Positions 1 through 11,437 of a DNA stretch of 64,000 nt are shown here, piece by piece. The stretch comes from Dactylis glomerata (lineage: Eukaryota; Streptophyta; Magnoliopsida; Poales; Poaceae). The notes beneath the pieces are model-generated. The model ran no database searches. It was given only the letters and a program-made list of their open reading frames with translations, and was not told the DNA's origin. The translations under genes and the position numbers were made by a program. The stretch spans positions 310,001 to 374,000 of the forward strand of contig QXEO01000881.1 in assembly GCA_007115705.1 (NCBI GenBank). Reading direction: 5' to 3'. Every line of letters begins with the position of its first letter. Within the stretch, counting starts at the first letter, position 1.

Positions 1-2096
1 TATGAATGCTTACCAGTCACTTCATATTTTGTTTGCATGGTTTTTATTTATTTTGTAAAGCTATATTTTTGCCATCATGTTTGAGAGAGAGAGGCCAAGT
101 ACTTGAAATCATATCCTCTGTCCACTTTTAGCCATAAGAAACATCGTTTACTTTACTTTTCATGCACTTTCCGCAAATACAAAAAATTACTTTCATTTAC
201 TTACCTTTTACTACAAGTCTTCTATTGTTTATACGCTCTATATGTCTGACAAATACCTCAGTGGAGTCGAGGACACAAAACTGTATTTTTGGTTCCTTGA
301 CAGGATTGAGAGCAAGAACCGCCTTTTTCCTGAGAGTTTCATATATAAACCCTCAAGTCATCATTGTGTGGAAAACTACGCTTTTCAAATCACTCTACAC
401 TTGTAGTCCTAGTAGATAACAACATGTAGATTTGTTGCCATCATATGGTTGGCTCCAATGTCATGGATTCTCTCTGGATGTAGGAGAGATCCAACTACCA
501 TCTTCTTCGTGGTGTTGGCTTCTCTATCCCATGTCAATCATTCACGACCAAGACTTCTATCTACTATATACTAGAAATATAATACGGGGATCTAAAATAG
601 AGACACCCTGTTAATCCACATCAAAAAAATTATTATAGCAGTTCGATATATAATTTATGGTTAGGATTTAATGAAGATAGCGTAACTTTAATGTGAAGTA
701 CATGTTTGACACGTACACAAAACACAAACATATGTGTGCCTAAGAAAAAATTGCTAATTTTGAATCACATCGTGTGTTCCTAATTATTGGGTTAGATAGA
801 GTCCATCTCTACCACGTCTCCAAGCGGCTCACGTAGTCTTTTTTTTTTGACACAACGTAGTCTTTTTATTAGATGAAGTTTCTTTTGGCAATAATTTTAG
901 ATGTGTTTGAGTTGTTGAACGATAGAGGTTGTTTGTCCAGCATTCATCGTTCTACTAGTAGTTAGGATCAAAGGTAGACATGCGACTTTATGCATACACT
1001 AAGCTAGGGCCAGCAATTGGATTGATATATTGGCTGCAGGGCATAGGCATGCATATACATAAGCAAATTTGATTCGATGGTACCTCTAAGGTCTCTAAGG
1101 TCCTAGCTAACCAGAGCAAGGTCAGCCACGTATTGATAACTTGATGGTGTCCACAATATTTTTATCAAGAAGGTAATTTCTGAACTCTTTGTCTACATGC
1201 ATACAGATTGGATTATACAAGAATTTAGTTAAGAAGGCATTTATTTGCTTTAGTACAAATATAGATAAACATTTATAGTATTATGTGGCGTTGGCATATA
1301 AACGTTTGGCCAGCCTGAACAAGATCAAGAATTAGTTCTTTATATAAAATCTTGCATAATCAAACCCACGATTTAGTATAAATATGTAGTATGATATCCT
1401 ATCTTAAACTTATATGTCATTATGTTGCTTTCGTCGATTGCTTATTTTTATCAGTTTTGCTGATTCTTGGTCCATAGAAAATTAAGTTGGTGCTCGATTG
1501 ACTCTAGGGCCATTGGATTTGCTTTGGTATTAGTACACTCCATGAGTTGCAATGAGTTCTAAAAAATGTTCTTTGTATTTGCATCGTGATTCATGCTGGG
1601 TTTCTACCAAGCAAGATTTAAATGAATTCGGGGTCATCCAGGAATTAGTCTTTCCCTATTTTATGGATTTGCATGTATCTAACATGATGTTAATACATCA
1701 AGCATATCAGTAAATATTTACCATATGTGTATCCAAAAGGATACTCCCTTCCTCCAGAAATAATCGAAGAGCTAGGTTTGTCCTAAGTCAAATGTTTTTT
1801 GTGTGTCCAAAATTATGTGAAAATGTGAAAATTCTATCGCACCAAATCTATATAACATAAAAGTACATTATATAATGAATCTATCAAACTAAATAGGAGA
1901 GGCAGGTGTAGATATATTTTTTCTATACTTGATTAAACTTAAGATACTTTGACTTATGGACTAATATGAAATAGATTTTCATAATTGTACATAGACAAAA
2001 AGAGGCACATATGTCAGGATACCAGTTTGGCAACATGTATTGATCCATAGTTGGGAATGTATGCACAAACCATGAATATTTTTAAGATTTATAAAT
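1..2096. other. Unassigned AT-rich intergenic DNA
   Basis: No gene or intact mobile element is recognised here. ORFs are short, lack recognisable domains and have no support. The only recognisable piece is a truncated MITE-like segment at 1742-1960. Together with 24918-25877 this is probably the sequence that existed before the family C LTR inserted. Confidence 0.6.
1742..1960. repeat. Truncated Stowaway-like MITE
   Basis: The left end reads tactcccttcctccagaaat, which resembles the CTCCCTCCGT-type terminus of grass Stowaway (Tc1/mariner-derived) MITEs. A subterminal tcctaagtcaaa near 1780 pairs with tttgacttatgga at 1948-1960, as in the usual foldback. The matching right terminus is missing, so the copy is truncated on the right. 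The call rests on remembered consensus ends. Confidence 0.5.
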
Positions 2097-2113
2097 TGAA
2101 AGGACACGGATGT

Positions 2114-2151
2114 TGCCTAGAGGGGGCGGGGGGGGGGGGGGTGAATAGGCG
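2114..2151. other. G-tract within dyad at the C LTR end
   Basis: A run of 5 G, one C and about 14 G lies between tgccta and taggcg. The two younger C LTRs have the same dyad as CGCCTA and TAGGCG with 8-9 G. On the element strand this is a C-tract loop close to the 3' end of the LTR. Confidence 0.6.
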
Positions 2152-2575
2152 ATTTAAAACTTTTACGAGTGGCTTGACAAATACGGAATAAAACTAATGT
2201 TTAATTTGCCAAGCATACAAAACCTAGAAAGACTAGGCTCACCTATGTGCACCAATAACTTATGCTAAACAAGATAAGCAACTATGTGATAGCAAGATAT
2301 ACAAGACTTCAAGCACGATGGCTATCACAAAGTAAATTGCATAAGTAAAGGAGCTCAGGTATATAAATAACCGAGGCACGCGGAGACGATGATGTATCCC
2401 GAAGTTCACACCCTTGCGGATACTAATCTCCGTTGGAGCGGTGTGGATGCACAAGGCTCCCTAAGTGGCACGGAGGCTCACCGTAATCTCCTCGAGCCCT
2501 CCCACAAGATGGAAGACCTGATCACTATGGGACACTTGAGGGCGGTCATCAAACCCATACAAATCTTGGGGCAAT

Positions 2576-2755
2576 CTCCACAACTCAATTGGAGGCTCCC
2601 AAGAAATTGCCACTAAGGCACCACAAAGCTTGAGAAGATCTCCACAACTTAATTGGAGGTCCCCAAGAAATCGCCACAGAGGCACCATAAAGCTTGAGAA
2701 GATCTCCACAACTCAATTGGAGGTCCCCAAGTAACCACTAAGCCACTAAGCCGTC
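2576..2755. repeat. 64-bp tandem repeat, about 2.8 copies
   Basis: The phrase ctccacaact(c/t)aattggagg begins at 2576, 2640 and 2704, giving an exact 64-bp period. The other two C LTRs carry only one such unit at the equivalent place (near 53200 and 61360). The expansion is therefore specific to this copy. Confidence 0.85.
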
Positions 2756-2760
2756 TAGGG
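2756..2760. repeat. A1 target-site duplication TAGGG (left)
   Basis: TAGGG abuts the A1 left LTR here and recurs at 23320-23324 after its right LTR. It matches the single site ccgtctaggg in the uninterrupted C LTR at 53241-53270. Confidence 0.92.
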
Positions 2761-3654
2761 TGATGACCCACAAGTATAGGGGGTGTATCGTAGTACTTTC
2801 GATAAATAAGAGTGTCGAACCCAACAAGGAGCAGAAGGTGTTGATGAGCAGTTTTGATCAAGGAATCACTGTAAATACTAGCAAACGGGTTTTCAGGGGT
2901 ATTTGGTAATACGAGTAAATAAAGTGCGAGTAAATAAAAGACAGTAGTAACAATTGCAGCAAGTGGCCCAATCCTTTCTTCAGCAAAGGACAAGCCGGTT
3001 GTGTACTTATAATAGCCAAGCGTCCTCGAGGACACACGAGAGTTTCTGTCAAGAGCTTTCGCTTCATAGAGCCAATAGTATTTATTAGTTTGATAGGTGT
3101 TATGGGGGTGAACCTGTGCTAGCGCACTACCCTTACTAGGATAAATACACACTTGTGATTATACCCCTTGCAAGCATCCGCAAATACAAGAAAGTAATTA
3201 AGATAAATCTAACCACAGCCTTAAACTCTAAGATCCTACGCTCCTTGGTGCAATGGTTTCCCAACGGAGGTTTAGGTTTCTGTCACTCCAGCAACCCCAC
3301 AATTGGTAGCCAAATACACAATGCATCTCACTAGGCCCATAAATGGTGAAGTATCATGTAGTCGACATTCACATGACACCACTAGTGAAATAGCACCACA
3401 ACAATATCAAACCATTAAATATTTCTCAACAATAATTCACTACTAACATCTTGACTTCTCCCATGTCCTCAAGAACTAAACGAACTACTCACAAGACATC
3501 ATATGGATCATGATCAGAGGTGAAATAATGGTAAATAACAATCTGAACATAAACCTTAACTCAACGGTTCCACTCAATAGCATCAACTACAAGAGTAATC
3601 AACACCAGGAAAGTTTCCCCTATGAATATAACAAGATCCAACTCAAGATGTTAC

Positions 3655-3720
3655 AGCGGGATGGCGTGGTGATGGTGGAGATGAAGGTGCTGGTGATGGA
3701 GATGATGATGATGATGATCT
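3655..3720. repeat. GAT/GGT trinucleotide microsatellite in LTR
   Basis: Degenerate (GAT)n and GGT units vary in number among A LTRs; compare 12715-12790, 21588-21682, 22765-22812, 27772-27870 and 44668-44765. It is translatable on both strands, giving misleading Met/Val-rich or Ser-rich ORFs. Confidence 0.8.
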
Positions 3721-3911
3721 CCCCTCTCCGGGAAGGAATTTCCCCGACAGATTTCTCCCTGCCGGAGAGCTTTCTCTCTCTGGTGTTCTCCGCCCCGCAG
3801 AGGCGGCTGTGTCCAACTCTGAGCCCCCCCTCTGACTTAGGTTTTCAGGGATGATGATGTACGCGAAGGGGCGAGACCAGAGGTGGGCCAGGGCGGCCTC
3901 ACGCAGGGCCC

Positions 3912-3936
3912 GTGCGGCCAGGGGGCTGGCCGCGCC
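3912..3936. repeat. GC-rich hairpin in A1 3' LTR
   Basis: Arms gtgcggccag (3912-3921) and ctggccgcgcc (3926-3936) form a short-loop inverted repeat with one G:T mismatch. The equivalent in the A2 5' LTR has perfect 11-bp arms. Confidence 0.75.
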
Positions 3937-4227
3937 ACCCTGGCGTGTGGGGCCCCCTGGCTCCTCTCGACTCCTCCTTCTGGTTTTCTGAGTCTTCTGG
4001 GAAAATATAATTTCTGGGTATTTTTCTGGAATTTTCCTGATCTTCAAAATATGGTCTCTTGATGGTCCTTTTTCCAGCAGAATCCTGACTCCGGCAGCAA
4101 CTCCTCCGATGATCATCAAACATGTGAAAGCAAAGGAAATAACATAAGTATCATATCTAAATATGAAATATATCAATGAATAATAGTAAATTATGATACA
4201 AAATAGTGATGCAAATTGGACGTATCA

Positions 4228-4241
4228 ACCCCCCCAAGCTT
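4228..4241 (-). other. A1 polypurine tract
   Basis: On the element strand this reads AAGCTTGGGGGGGT, directly adjoining the 3' LTR start. It is the expected plus-strand priming site. Confidence 0.9.
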
Positions 4242-4945
4242 AGACCTCGCTTGTCCCCAAGCGAAAACTAAACTCGGTAAACATGGCCACAGGTTTATGG
4301 AGTGAAGTGTCGATAATCAAAATACGGACAAGAAGCATCACATTCACTAAGGCACAAACTATAATAGACAGCAACTTCCCTTTATAAGATGTAGACTTGC
4401 AATAGGTAAAAGGGAATCACATGTAAAGATGCACAAGGTAAACTATAATTGGCAATGGCAAACCTTAGTTCTTGGTCAAAGAATGGAGAACAAACTATTC
4501 TCTCTTTTAGACGGAGCCTTTTAAAACAGAGCTAATATAGCAAAGACTATATGCTCAACAAAGTAAACTTTTGCATTCATAGAAAGCTTTCAAAGATATA
4601 TTCCTTTAGACAAAAGCATTATACAAAACAAGGAAGATAGTAAACATGATTAAACGGATCAACATATGGATGAGTGAAACATAACAACTCAAATGCTTGC
4701 TTGAGATAGAGGGAAATAGGTTGACTCAACATAAAAGTAAAAAGATAGGCCCTTCGCAGAGGGAAGCAGGGATTAAACATGTGCTAGAGCTTTTCATTTG
4801 TAAAACAGGGGTAATAATTGTTTTGAGAGGTGGTTGCTTTTGTCAACGACTAGCAACAGAGTTCTTGATATCTTCCATACTAAACAAGTGAGAGCGGTTC
4901 CGAGATGTTTGATTAATTGGCACTTTGGTGCTCTTTTATAGCTTT

Positions 4946-5035
4946 GCACTCCTCCCCACCTTTTTCCTTTCTCAAACCATGGTTAACCGATTCCATCGGG
5001 TGCCGGCCAACTTTCACATTCCCTTGGAGGAGTGC
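4946..5035 (-). other. Conserved 3' noncoding stem-loop (A1)
   Basis: Perfect 10-bp inverted repeats GCACTCCTCC (4946-4955) and GGAGGAGTGC (5026-5035) enclose about 70 nt. Inside is a mini-hairpin ccgat-tcc-atcgg at 4987-4999. The same architecture occurs at 14035-14125, 29094-29181 and in the B element at 41058-41145. Confidence 0.75.
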
Positions 5036-5875
5036 CTTTTTTCTTTCTTTTTCTTTTTGAGATTATAATGGTCTGACCAGCTCCCTTGCAAAATTAATGA
5101 CGAGCAGATGAAGCTGCCTAGTCGAGGGGTACTTAATTTAGTATGGAAGATAACAAACCCATCCACTACGTCCTCATGAGCTAAAAACAGTGGCACAAAA
5201 TGAGAAGTGTTTGAAGGTTTTTGAAAGGTAGCACATGAGAATTTACTTGGAATGGCTTGAAATACCATGCATAGGAATTTATAATGGACTCTTTGGGAGT
5301 GACTTGGCTTTTGGGAATTGGATGCACGAGAAGTATTTCCTCTCAGTACAGGTTTTTGGCTAGCAAGGCTGGGTAGCAAGCATAAGAGTTGCATGAAACA
5401 AACAAACATACATATAATAAGAACAATCATGCAAACTCCCTTGGAGGTACAACGATTTTAACTTTAAGAATAACAATGCTTATAAGCCAAACATAAGGGA
5501 AAACTGAAGTGATGTAACTGCAAGCACTTCTTTATTCTTTTCTACTCAAACCTCAAAGTAAAGTTGCTACTGACCAAGCTAGGTTTGCTAAAACCAACTA
5601 AATCTACTCATGCTCCCAATGTGATACCAATACCAATCAACAAGACTAGTCATACAAGAGAGATTGCAAACTAATCATAAAGTGCGCGGAAAGTAAACGA
5701 TAAAACTTTTCAGTAATATTTTATTACCGCAACTCACACCAAGGGATACATAGATAACTGACTAAGGAGGATACTTCCAAACTGCAAACTATTCTATACG
5801 ATAACTTCTCTATTCATGATATGACTCTACTTTGAAAAGTAAATGAGCAAAAGGTAATGATGTGATACCGCGGCA

Positions 5876-5888
5876 CTCCCCCAAGCTT
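5876..5888 (-). other. Internal PPT-like motif after ORF3 (A1)
   Basis: AAGCTTGGGGGAG on the element strand copies the core of the terminal PPT. A second internal copy lies at 6284-6296, just upstream of the ORF3 start codon. Confidence 0.65.
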
Positions 5889-5924
5889 GAAACAAGCCAA
5901 GGGGATGCCTAAACCGATGAAGAA

Positions 5925-6281
5925 TTACTCCTTTGGTGGTATTGGAAGCAGCCTTGGATTAATGAAATATTCCTGCATCTGGCGAAGCCTGAGATTCTCT
6001 TCTTGAAGCATCACTACCTCTCTCTTCAAGGCTTGATATTGAGTGCAAAACTCAAAAGTGACCAGCATTCCGTGTTCTATCACGGGCATGGAGTCAAGAT
6101 CCAAAACATGATATGTTGGTCCCTGCAGATCATAAGAAAAGATACGCCTAGCTTTTGTTGGTCCTTCAAAAGTAGGGTTTTTCGGCCTTGCTCTTCCAGA
6201 ACCTTGCTCCTCCTTCCACTTCTGGCGCTGGTGATCATCTACATAGGGCCCCTTGCCCTTGTTGTCACTTGAAGAGGCCAT
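5925..6281 (-). CDS. Third ORF downstream of pol, 118 aa (A1)
   Basis: A 118-codon ORF begins MASSSDNKGK and ends PPKE. I recognise no family. The N-terminal half is polar and rich in charged residues. The C-terminal third (TQYQALKREVVMLQEENLRL) has a heptad-like pattern suggesting a short coiled coil. The frame extends 76 codons further upstream in A1 and A2, but the reading frame of that stretch is not kept in A3, so the shared MASSS methionine is taken as the start. It lies between integrase and the 3' LTR, the position of env-like ORFs in some Athila elements, but no signal peptide or membrane segment is visible in the 118 aa. A3 has a clear homologue at 30063-30419; A2 has a different protein there. 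A TATA-like box lies about 100 bp upstream. Whether it is translated is unknown. Confidence 0.6.
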   Translation of the reverse strand: MASSSDNKGKGPYVDDHQRQKWKEEQGSGRARPKNPTFEGPTKARRIFSYDLQGPTYHVLDLDSMPVIEHGMLVTFEFCTQYQALKREVVMLQEENLRLRQMQEYFINPRLLPIPPKE

Positions 6282-6375
6282 GACTCCCCCAAGCTTAAGA
6301 TCAACTCCTGACAGAAACAACTCGAAACAAAACACGACGAGAAAACGATATACAGACCTCGGGGAATCCGGGGGG

Positions 6376-6382
6376 TTAAATA
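6376..6382 (-). promoter_or_regulatory. TATA-like box upstream of ORF3 (A1)
   Basis: TATTTAA on the element strand lies about 95 bp before the ORF3 ATG, in cgcctatttaaccccccgg. The B LTR promoter reads cgcctataaagaccccccg, a similar context. In A3 the corresponding sequence is TATATAA. Confidence 0.5.
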
Positions 6383-6450
6383 GGCGAAAATTATACATCG
6401 AAACGAAATCACAGGAGGAAACCGGGACGGAAACGAGTTCCGGGGTGTTC

Positions 6451-6500
6451 TCACACCCAGGTGGCGCGGCCAGGGGTGGGCCTGCGCCACCTACGTGTGA
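6451..6500. repeat. GC-rich hairpin upstream of ORF3 (A1)
   Basis: GGTGGCGC (6460-6467) pairs with GCGCCACC (6484-6491), with outer tcacacc and gtgtga also roughly pairing. It resembles the hairpin in the A and B LTRs and lies about 70-120 bp upstream of the TATA-like box. Confidence 0.75.
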
Positions 6501-6619
6501 GGGACACACGGACTCTTTTTCTTGCCCGTTTTCGTCTCGTAATTTTTCATATTTAGTAAAAATAGCAAAAATATTAAAGGAAGAACTTTTCGCGAAACTT
6601 TTCTGACTAGAACTATTAC

Positions 6620-9600
6620 CTATTCGAAAACGAACTCTGCAGGTACCTGCAATTTGTCTTGGATGAATTCTTCCGGAGAAACTGTTTCAATAACATCAAC
6701 ATCTTCATTATAAGAATCTCCAGAAATATAATGCTTGAGTCTTTGCCCATTCACCACTTGTGTAGAATCATCTTTCAATGAAGCAATCTTAATAGCACCT
6801 GAGCGGTACACTTCCACAATAACCTATGGTCCTTCCCATTTAGAGAGTAATTTTCCTGCAAAAAATCTGAGATGAGACCTATACAAAAGAACTTTCTCAC
6901 CAACATGAAACTCTCTCTTAAGAATTCTCTTATCATGCCATTGCTTGACTTTCTCTTTAAAGAGTCTGGCATTCTCATACGCTTCGTTTCTCCACTCATC
7001 TAGAGAACTCAAATCTAACAACCTTTTCTTACCGGCTAGTTTAAAATCTCCGTTAAGCTCTCTCACTGCCCAAAAAGCTTTGTGTTCTAATTCTAAGGGC
7101 AAGTGACACGCTTTTTCGTAAACCATCTTATAAGGAGACATACCCATGGGATTCTTATAAGCAGTTCTATAAGCCCATAAAGCATCGTTTAACTTACTAG
7201 CCCAGTTTTTCCTAGATCTATTGACAGTCTTCTGCAAGATAGACTTAATCTCCCTATTTGAAAGCTCTACCTGCCCACTAGTTTGGGGATGATAAGCAGA
7301 AGCAATTCTATGATTGACATCATATTTAGCAAGAGTTTTTCTAAAACCACCGTGAATAAAATGAGAACCTCCGTCAGTCATAAGATATCTAGGCACACCA
7401 AACCTAGGAAAAATAACATCCTTAAGCATTTTTAACGAAGTCTCACCATCGGCACTCTTTGTAGGTATGGCTTCTACCCATTTAGTAACATAATCAACAG
7501 CAACAAGTATATGGGTATAGCCTTTTGAAGGAGGAAAAGGACCCATAAAGTCAAAACCCAACAATCAAACGGTTCGATAACAAGAGTGTAACTCATAGGC
7601 ATTTCATTGCGTCTAGAAATATTACCAACTCTTTGACATTCATCACAAGATAAAACATACCTTCTGGCGTCCTTAAAGAGGGTTGGCCAATAAAAACCTG
7701 ATTGTAGAACCTTCTGCGCGGTTCTATCTCCAGTATGATGCCCTCCGTAGGCGCTGCTATGGCATTTTCTTAATATCTCTTGTTGCTCATATTCTGGTAC
7801 GCATCTTCTCATAATACCATCAACTCCTTCTTTATATAAGTGTGGGTCATCCCAAAAATAATGCCTCAAATCATAAAAGAATTTTCTTCTTTGCTGAGCT
7901 GTAAAGGTTGGAGGCAAATACTTGGAAACAATAAAGTTAGCATAATCAGCATACCAAGGAAGGTCTCGCGAAGTTACATTTATTGCAGCCAACTGTTCAT
8001 TTGGAAAACTATCATTAACAGGAATAGGATCAAAAGAAATGTTTTCCAATCTAGACAAGTTGTCAGCCACAGGATTTTCAGCACCTTTCCTATCTACTAT
8101 ATGCAAGTCAAACTCTTATAAAAGCAACACCCAACTAATAAGCCTAGGCTTAGCATCCTTCTTAGTCATGAGATATCTAATAGCAGCGTGATCAGTATGA
8201 ATAGTAACTTTAGAATCAACAATGTAAGATCTAAACTTATCACATGCAAAAACAGCAGCAAGAAACTCTTTCTCAGTAGTAGCATAATTCTTCTGAGCAG
8301 CATCAAGAGTCTTACAAGCATAATGAATAACATTCAACTTATTATCTACGCGCTGTCCAAGAACAGCATCAACAGCAAAATCCCTAGCATCGCACATAAT
8401 TTCAAAAGGTAAATTCCAATCAGGTGGTTGAACAATAGGAGCAGTAGTTAAAGCCTTCTTAAGAGTTTCAAAAGCTTCCTTACAATCATCATCAAAGACA
8501 AATGGTACATCCTTTTGAAGAAGATTGGTAAGAGGCTTTGAAATCTTAGAGAAATCTTTAATAAACCTCCTATAGAAACCAGCATGACCAAGAATACTAC
8601 GAATACCTTTAACATCTCTTGGACAAGGCATTTTCTCAATTGCCTCCACTTTTGCTCTGTCAGCTTCAATACCTCTTTCAGAAATTTTATGTCCAAGGAC
8701 AATTCCTTCATTTACCATAAAGTGGCATTTCTTCCAATTAAGAACAAGGTTAGTTTCTTCGCACCTCTGCAAAACTTTATCAAGGTTGTGCAAACAATTA
8801 TCAAAAGAAGTTCCATAGACGGAGAAATCGTTCATGAAGACCTCCACAATTTCTTCACAAAAGCCATGAAAAATAGCAGACATGCATCTTTGGAAAGTAG
8901 CAGGAGCATTGCATAAACCAAACGGCATACGTCTATAAGCATAAGTTCCATAAGGGCAAGTAAAAGTGGTTTTCTCTTGATCATCCTTCTTAACAGCAAT
9001 TTGAGAAAAACCAGAATAACCATCAAGGAAACAAAAATGAGTTTTCTTAGACAACCTTTCTAGCATTTGATCTATAAACGGTAAAGGGTAATGATCTTTC
9101 TTAGTAACTTTGTTTACCTTCCTATAATCAATGCACATTCTATAACCAACTACTACCCTTTGAGGAATAAGCTCGTTATTCTCATTAGGCACAACAGTCA
9201 TACCTCCTTTCTTAGGAACACAATGAACAGGACTAACCCATCTACTATCAGCAATAGGATAAATGATACCAGCATCAAGGAGTTTTAATACCTCATTTCT
9301 TACCACATCCTTCATCTTGGGAATTAGGCGGCGTTGATGCTCCACAACTGGCTTCGCATCTTTCTCCATATTAATGGCATGCTGACATAAAGTGGGAGAA
9401 ATCCCTTTTAAATCATCAAGAGTATATCCCATAGCTCCTCGGTGTTTCCTCAATATCTCCAATAATCTTTCTTCTTCCTTTCCTGAAAGTTTAGAACTAA
9501 TAATAACAGGATATATTTTCTTATCATCAATATAAGCATATTTAAGATTATCAGGCAAAGGCTTTAATTCAAACACAGGATCTTCTTTAGGCGGCAAAGT

Positions 9601-11346
9601 GGTACCAAGATCCTCCACAGGTAAATTATGTTTGAGTAACGGTGGTTGACGAAGAAGAATGTCGTCAATCTCTTCTCTTTCCTTGCTAAAAACATCACTT
9701 TCGTGATCTTCCATGAATTGCTGCAAGGCATTATTAGGAGCAAGAGCAATAGAAGCGAGCTATTCAACTCGAAAATTTTCATTAGGCATTTCATTTTCAT
9801 AAGCAGTCTTAGCAAACTTGGAAAAATTAAAATCATAAGACTCTCCATTAAACTTAGTAAAAAAATTCTCCTTCTTGCAATCTATCACGGCGCCACAAGT
9901 GTTTAAAAATGGTCTACCAAAAATAATAGGACAAGTTTTACTAGCCTCCTTACCAAGTACTAGAAAATCAGTAGGGTATTTAGTCTTACCGCAAAGGACT
10001 TCCACATCTCGGACAATACCAAGAGGCCAAACAGTCTCTCTGTTAGCAAGCTGAACAACCACATCAATATCTTCAAGTTCACAAGCGCCTATCTCATTCA
10101 TAATTTCTTTATAAAGCTCTAAAGGAATAGCACTTGCACTAGCACCAATATCACATAAACCATAATAGCAATGATCTCCAATCCTGACAGAAATAACAGG
10201 AACACTTGCTTTCCTATGCTTTTTAGGATGTGAGAGAATGTTAGAAGCATCTTCACAAAAAAGAATATATTCATCCCCTACATCTTTAGTAACAAGATCC
10301 TTCAATATAGCTACAGGAGACTTAATAGTAATTTGCTCATCAGGTTCTGCAGCTTTCTTAGTACTTTTATTAGACACACTTACCAAAGTAGAATACTTCC
10401 TTACCTTAGCAGGGAAAGGTGTCTTCTCAAAATAAGGTTCAGACACAATGCTATCAACAGTACAAACTTCAGTAGCTGTAGCAGGAATATGACTAATAGA
10501 ATCTTTGTAAGGCGCATGGTATTTGTTCCAATCTTTCTTTGGAACATCAATATAAGAGGCAAAAGCCTTAAGACAATTAGCAAGTATTTGTGAATCAAGA
10601 CCATAAGCAGCGCTAACACTATGAAAGTCATCGGTTCCCATAAAAGATTTAATGCATTCATAATCATAGTTTATACCTGACTTCCTACCTTTGTCGTTTT
10701 CCCAACCTTCAGCATTCTCTTGTATACGGTCAAGAAGTTTCCACTTAGCATCTTCTTTCATATGAGTAAATGATCCAAAGCAAGAAGCATCCAAATAATC
10801 CTTATCAAGAAGAGTAAGCCGCGCATAAAAATTATCAATAACAATATTATTGGGGAGCGCATGAATGGGGCATTTGAGCATTAGTAACCTCAATCTCCCC
10901 CACGCTTGGGGAATACTCTCTCCATCATGAGGCCAAAAGTTATATATCCGGTTACGGTCTTTATGAATTTCACTTGGAGGATAAAACTTGGAATAAAAGA
11001 GAGGCACAATATCCTCCCATGCCATAGATGGACCATCTTGGAGTAGTCGATACCACTCTTCAGCTCTGCCTTTCAATGATAATGAGAATAATTTCTTCTT
11101 AACCTGGCTTGGTGAAATACCTGCACATCTGAACAACTCGCATAGTTCATGTATAAATAATAAGTGATCACTCGGATGGACAGTTCCATCTCCTGAATAG
11201 CAGTTATCCATAATATGCCCAACAATTTTCATTGGTATTTTAAAAGGATCAATTTCAGCAGGCGGTGGCGGTGGTGGTTCCTCCGCATGTGCAGCAGTAG
11301 TAGTAGATGTGTTTCCAAATAGGAAACCAAATGGAGAGTTCTCCAT
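6620..11346 (-). pseudogene. Gag-pol polyprotein pseudogene (A1)
   Basis: In element sense it starts MENSPFGFLF at 11346 and encodes gag, aspartic protease (CDIGAS), RT, RNase H and integrase, ending AEFVFE at 6620. Compared with A2 it carries nonsense codons at 9760-9762 (Gln to TAG), 8116-8118 (Gln to TAA) and 6824-6826 (Tyr to TAG), and a 1-bp deletion near 7560 that breaks the frame at the start of the integrase core. The RT active site reads FMND instead of FMDD (Asn codon 8830-8832), so RT would be inactive even without the stops. Integrase residues in VDYV, TDGG and QVELSNRE remain recognisable. No CCHC zinc knuckle is seen in gag. Confidence 0.92.
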
Positions 11347-11437
11347 AGCAGAGTAAATTAAAAATAAAAGACAAAATAAAAACAATACTCACAGCGACGG
11401 TTACCTTTACCAATTCCACTCTTCAATAGCGCTACAC

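Larger units (their letters stand above)
2761..4227 (-). repeat. A1 3' LTR
   Basis: The 1467-bp LTR begins tgatgacccacaag and ends acgtatca on the plus strand, so on the element strand it runs TGATACGTCC to GGGTCATCA. It contains a GAT-rich trinucleotide stretch (about 3655-3720) of variable length among copies and a GC-rich hairpin near 3912-3936. Confidence 0.93.
4242..5924 (-). other. A1 3' noncoding region
   Basis: No supported coding region. About 4725-5375 is clearly related to the noncoding region of the B element at about 40800-41365, in the same orientation relative to each element. The shared block includes a purine tract (5036-5060 on the element strand) and the stem-loop at 4946-5035. 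Confidence 0.75.

Noticed and set aside
3510..4176. ORFs on both strands in A LTRs (Met/Val-rich, Ser/His-rich)
   Set aside because: They come from the GAT microsatellite and GC hairpin inside LTRs and change frame between copies.
6282..6509. 76-codon N-terminal extension of ORF3 with a hydrophobic YRFLVVFCFELF stretch
   Set aside because: Open in A1 and A2 but out of frame with ORF3 in A3 through a 1-bp indel; it also spans the hairpin and TATA-like box, so it is treated as leader.
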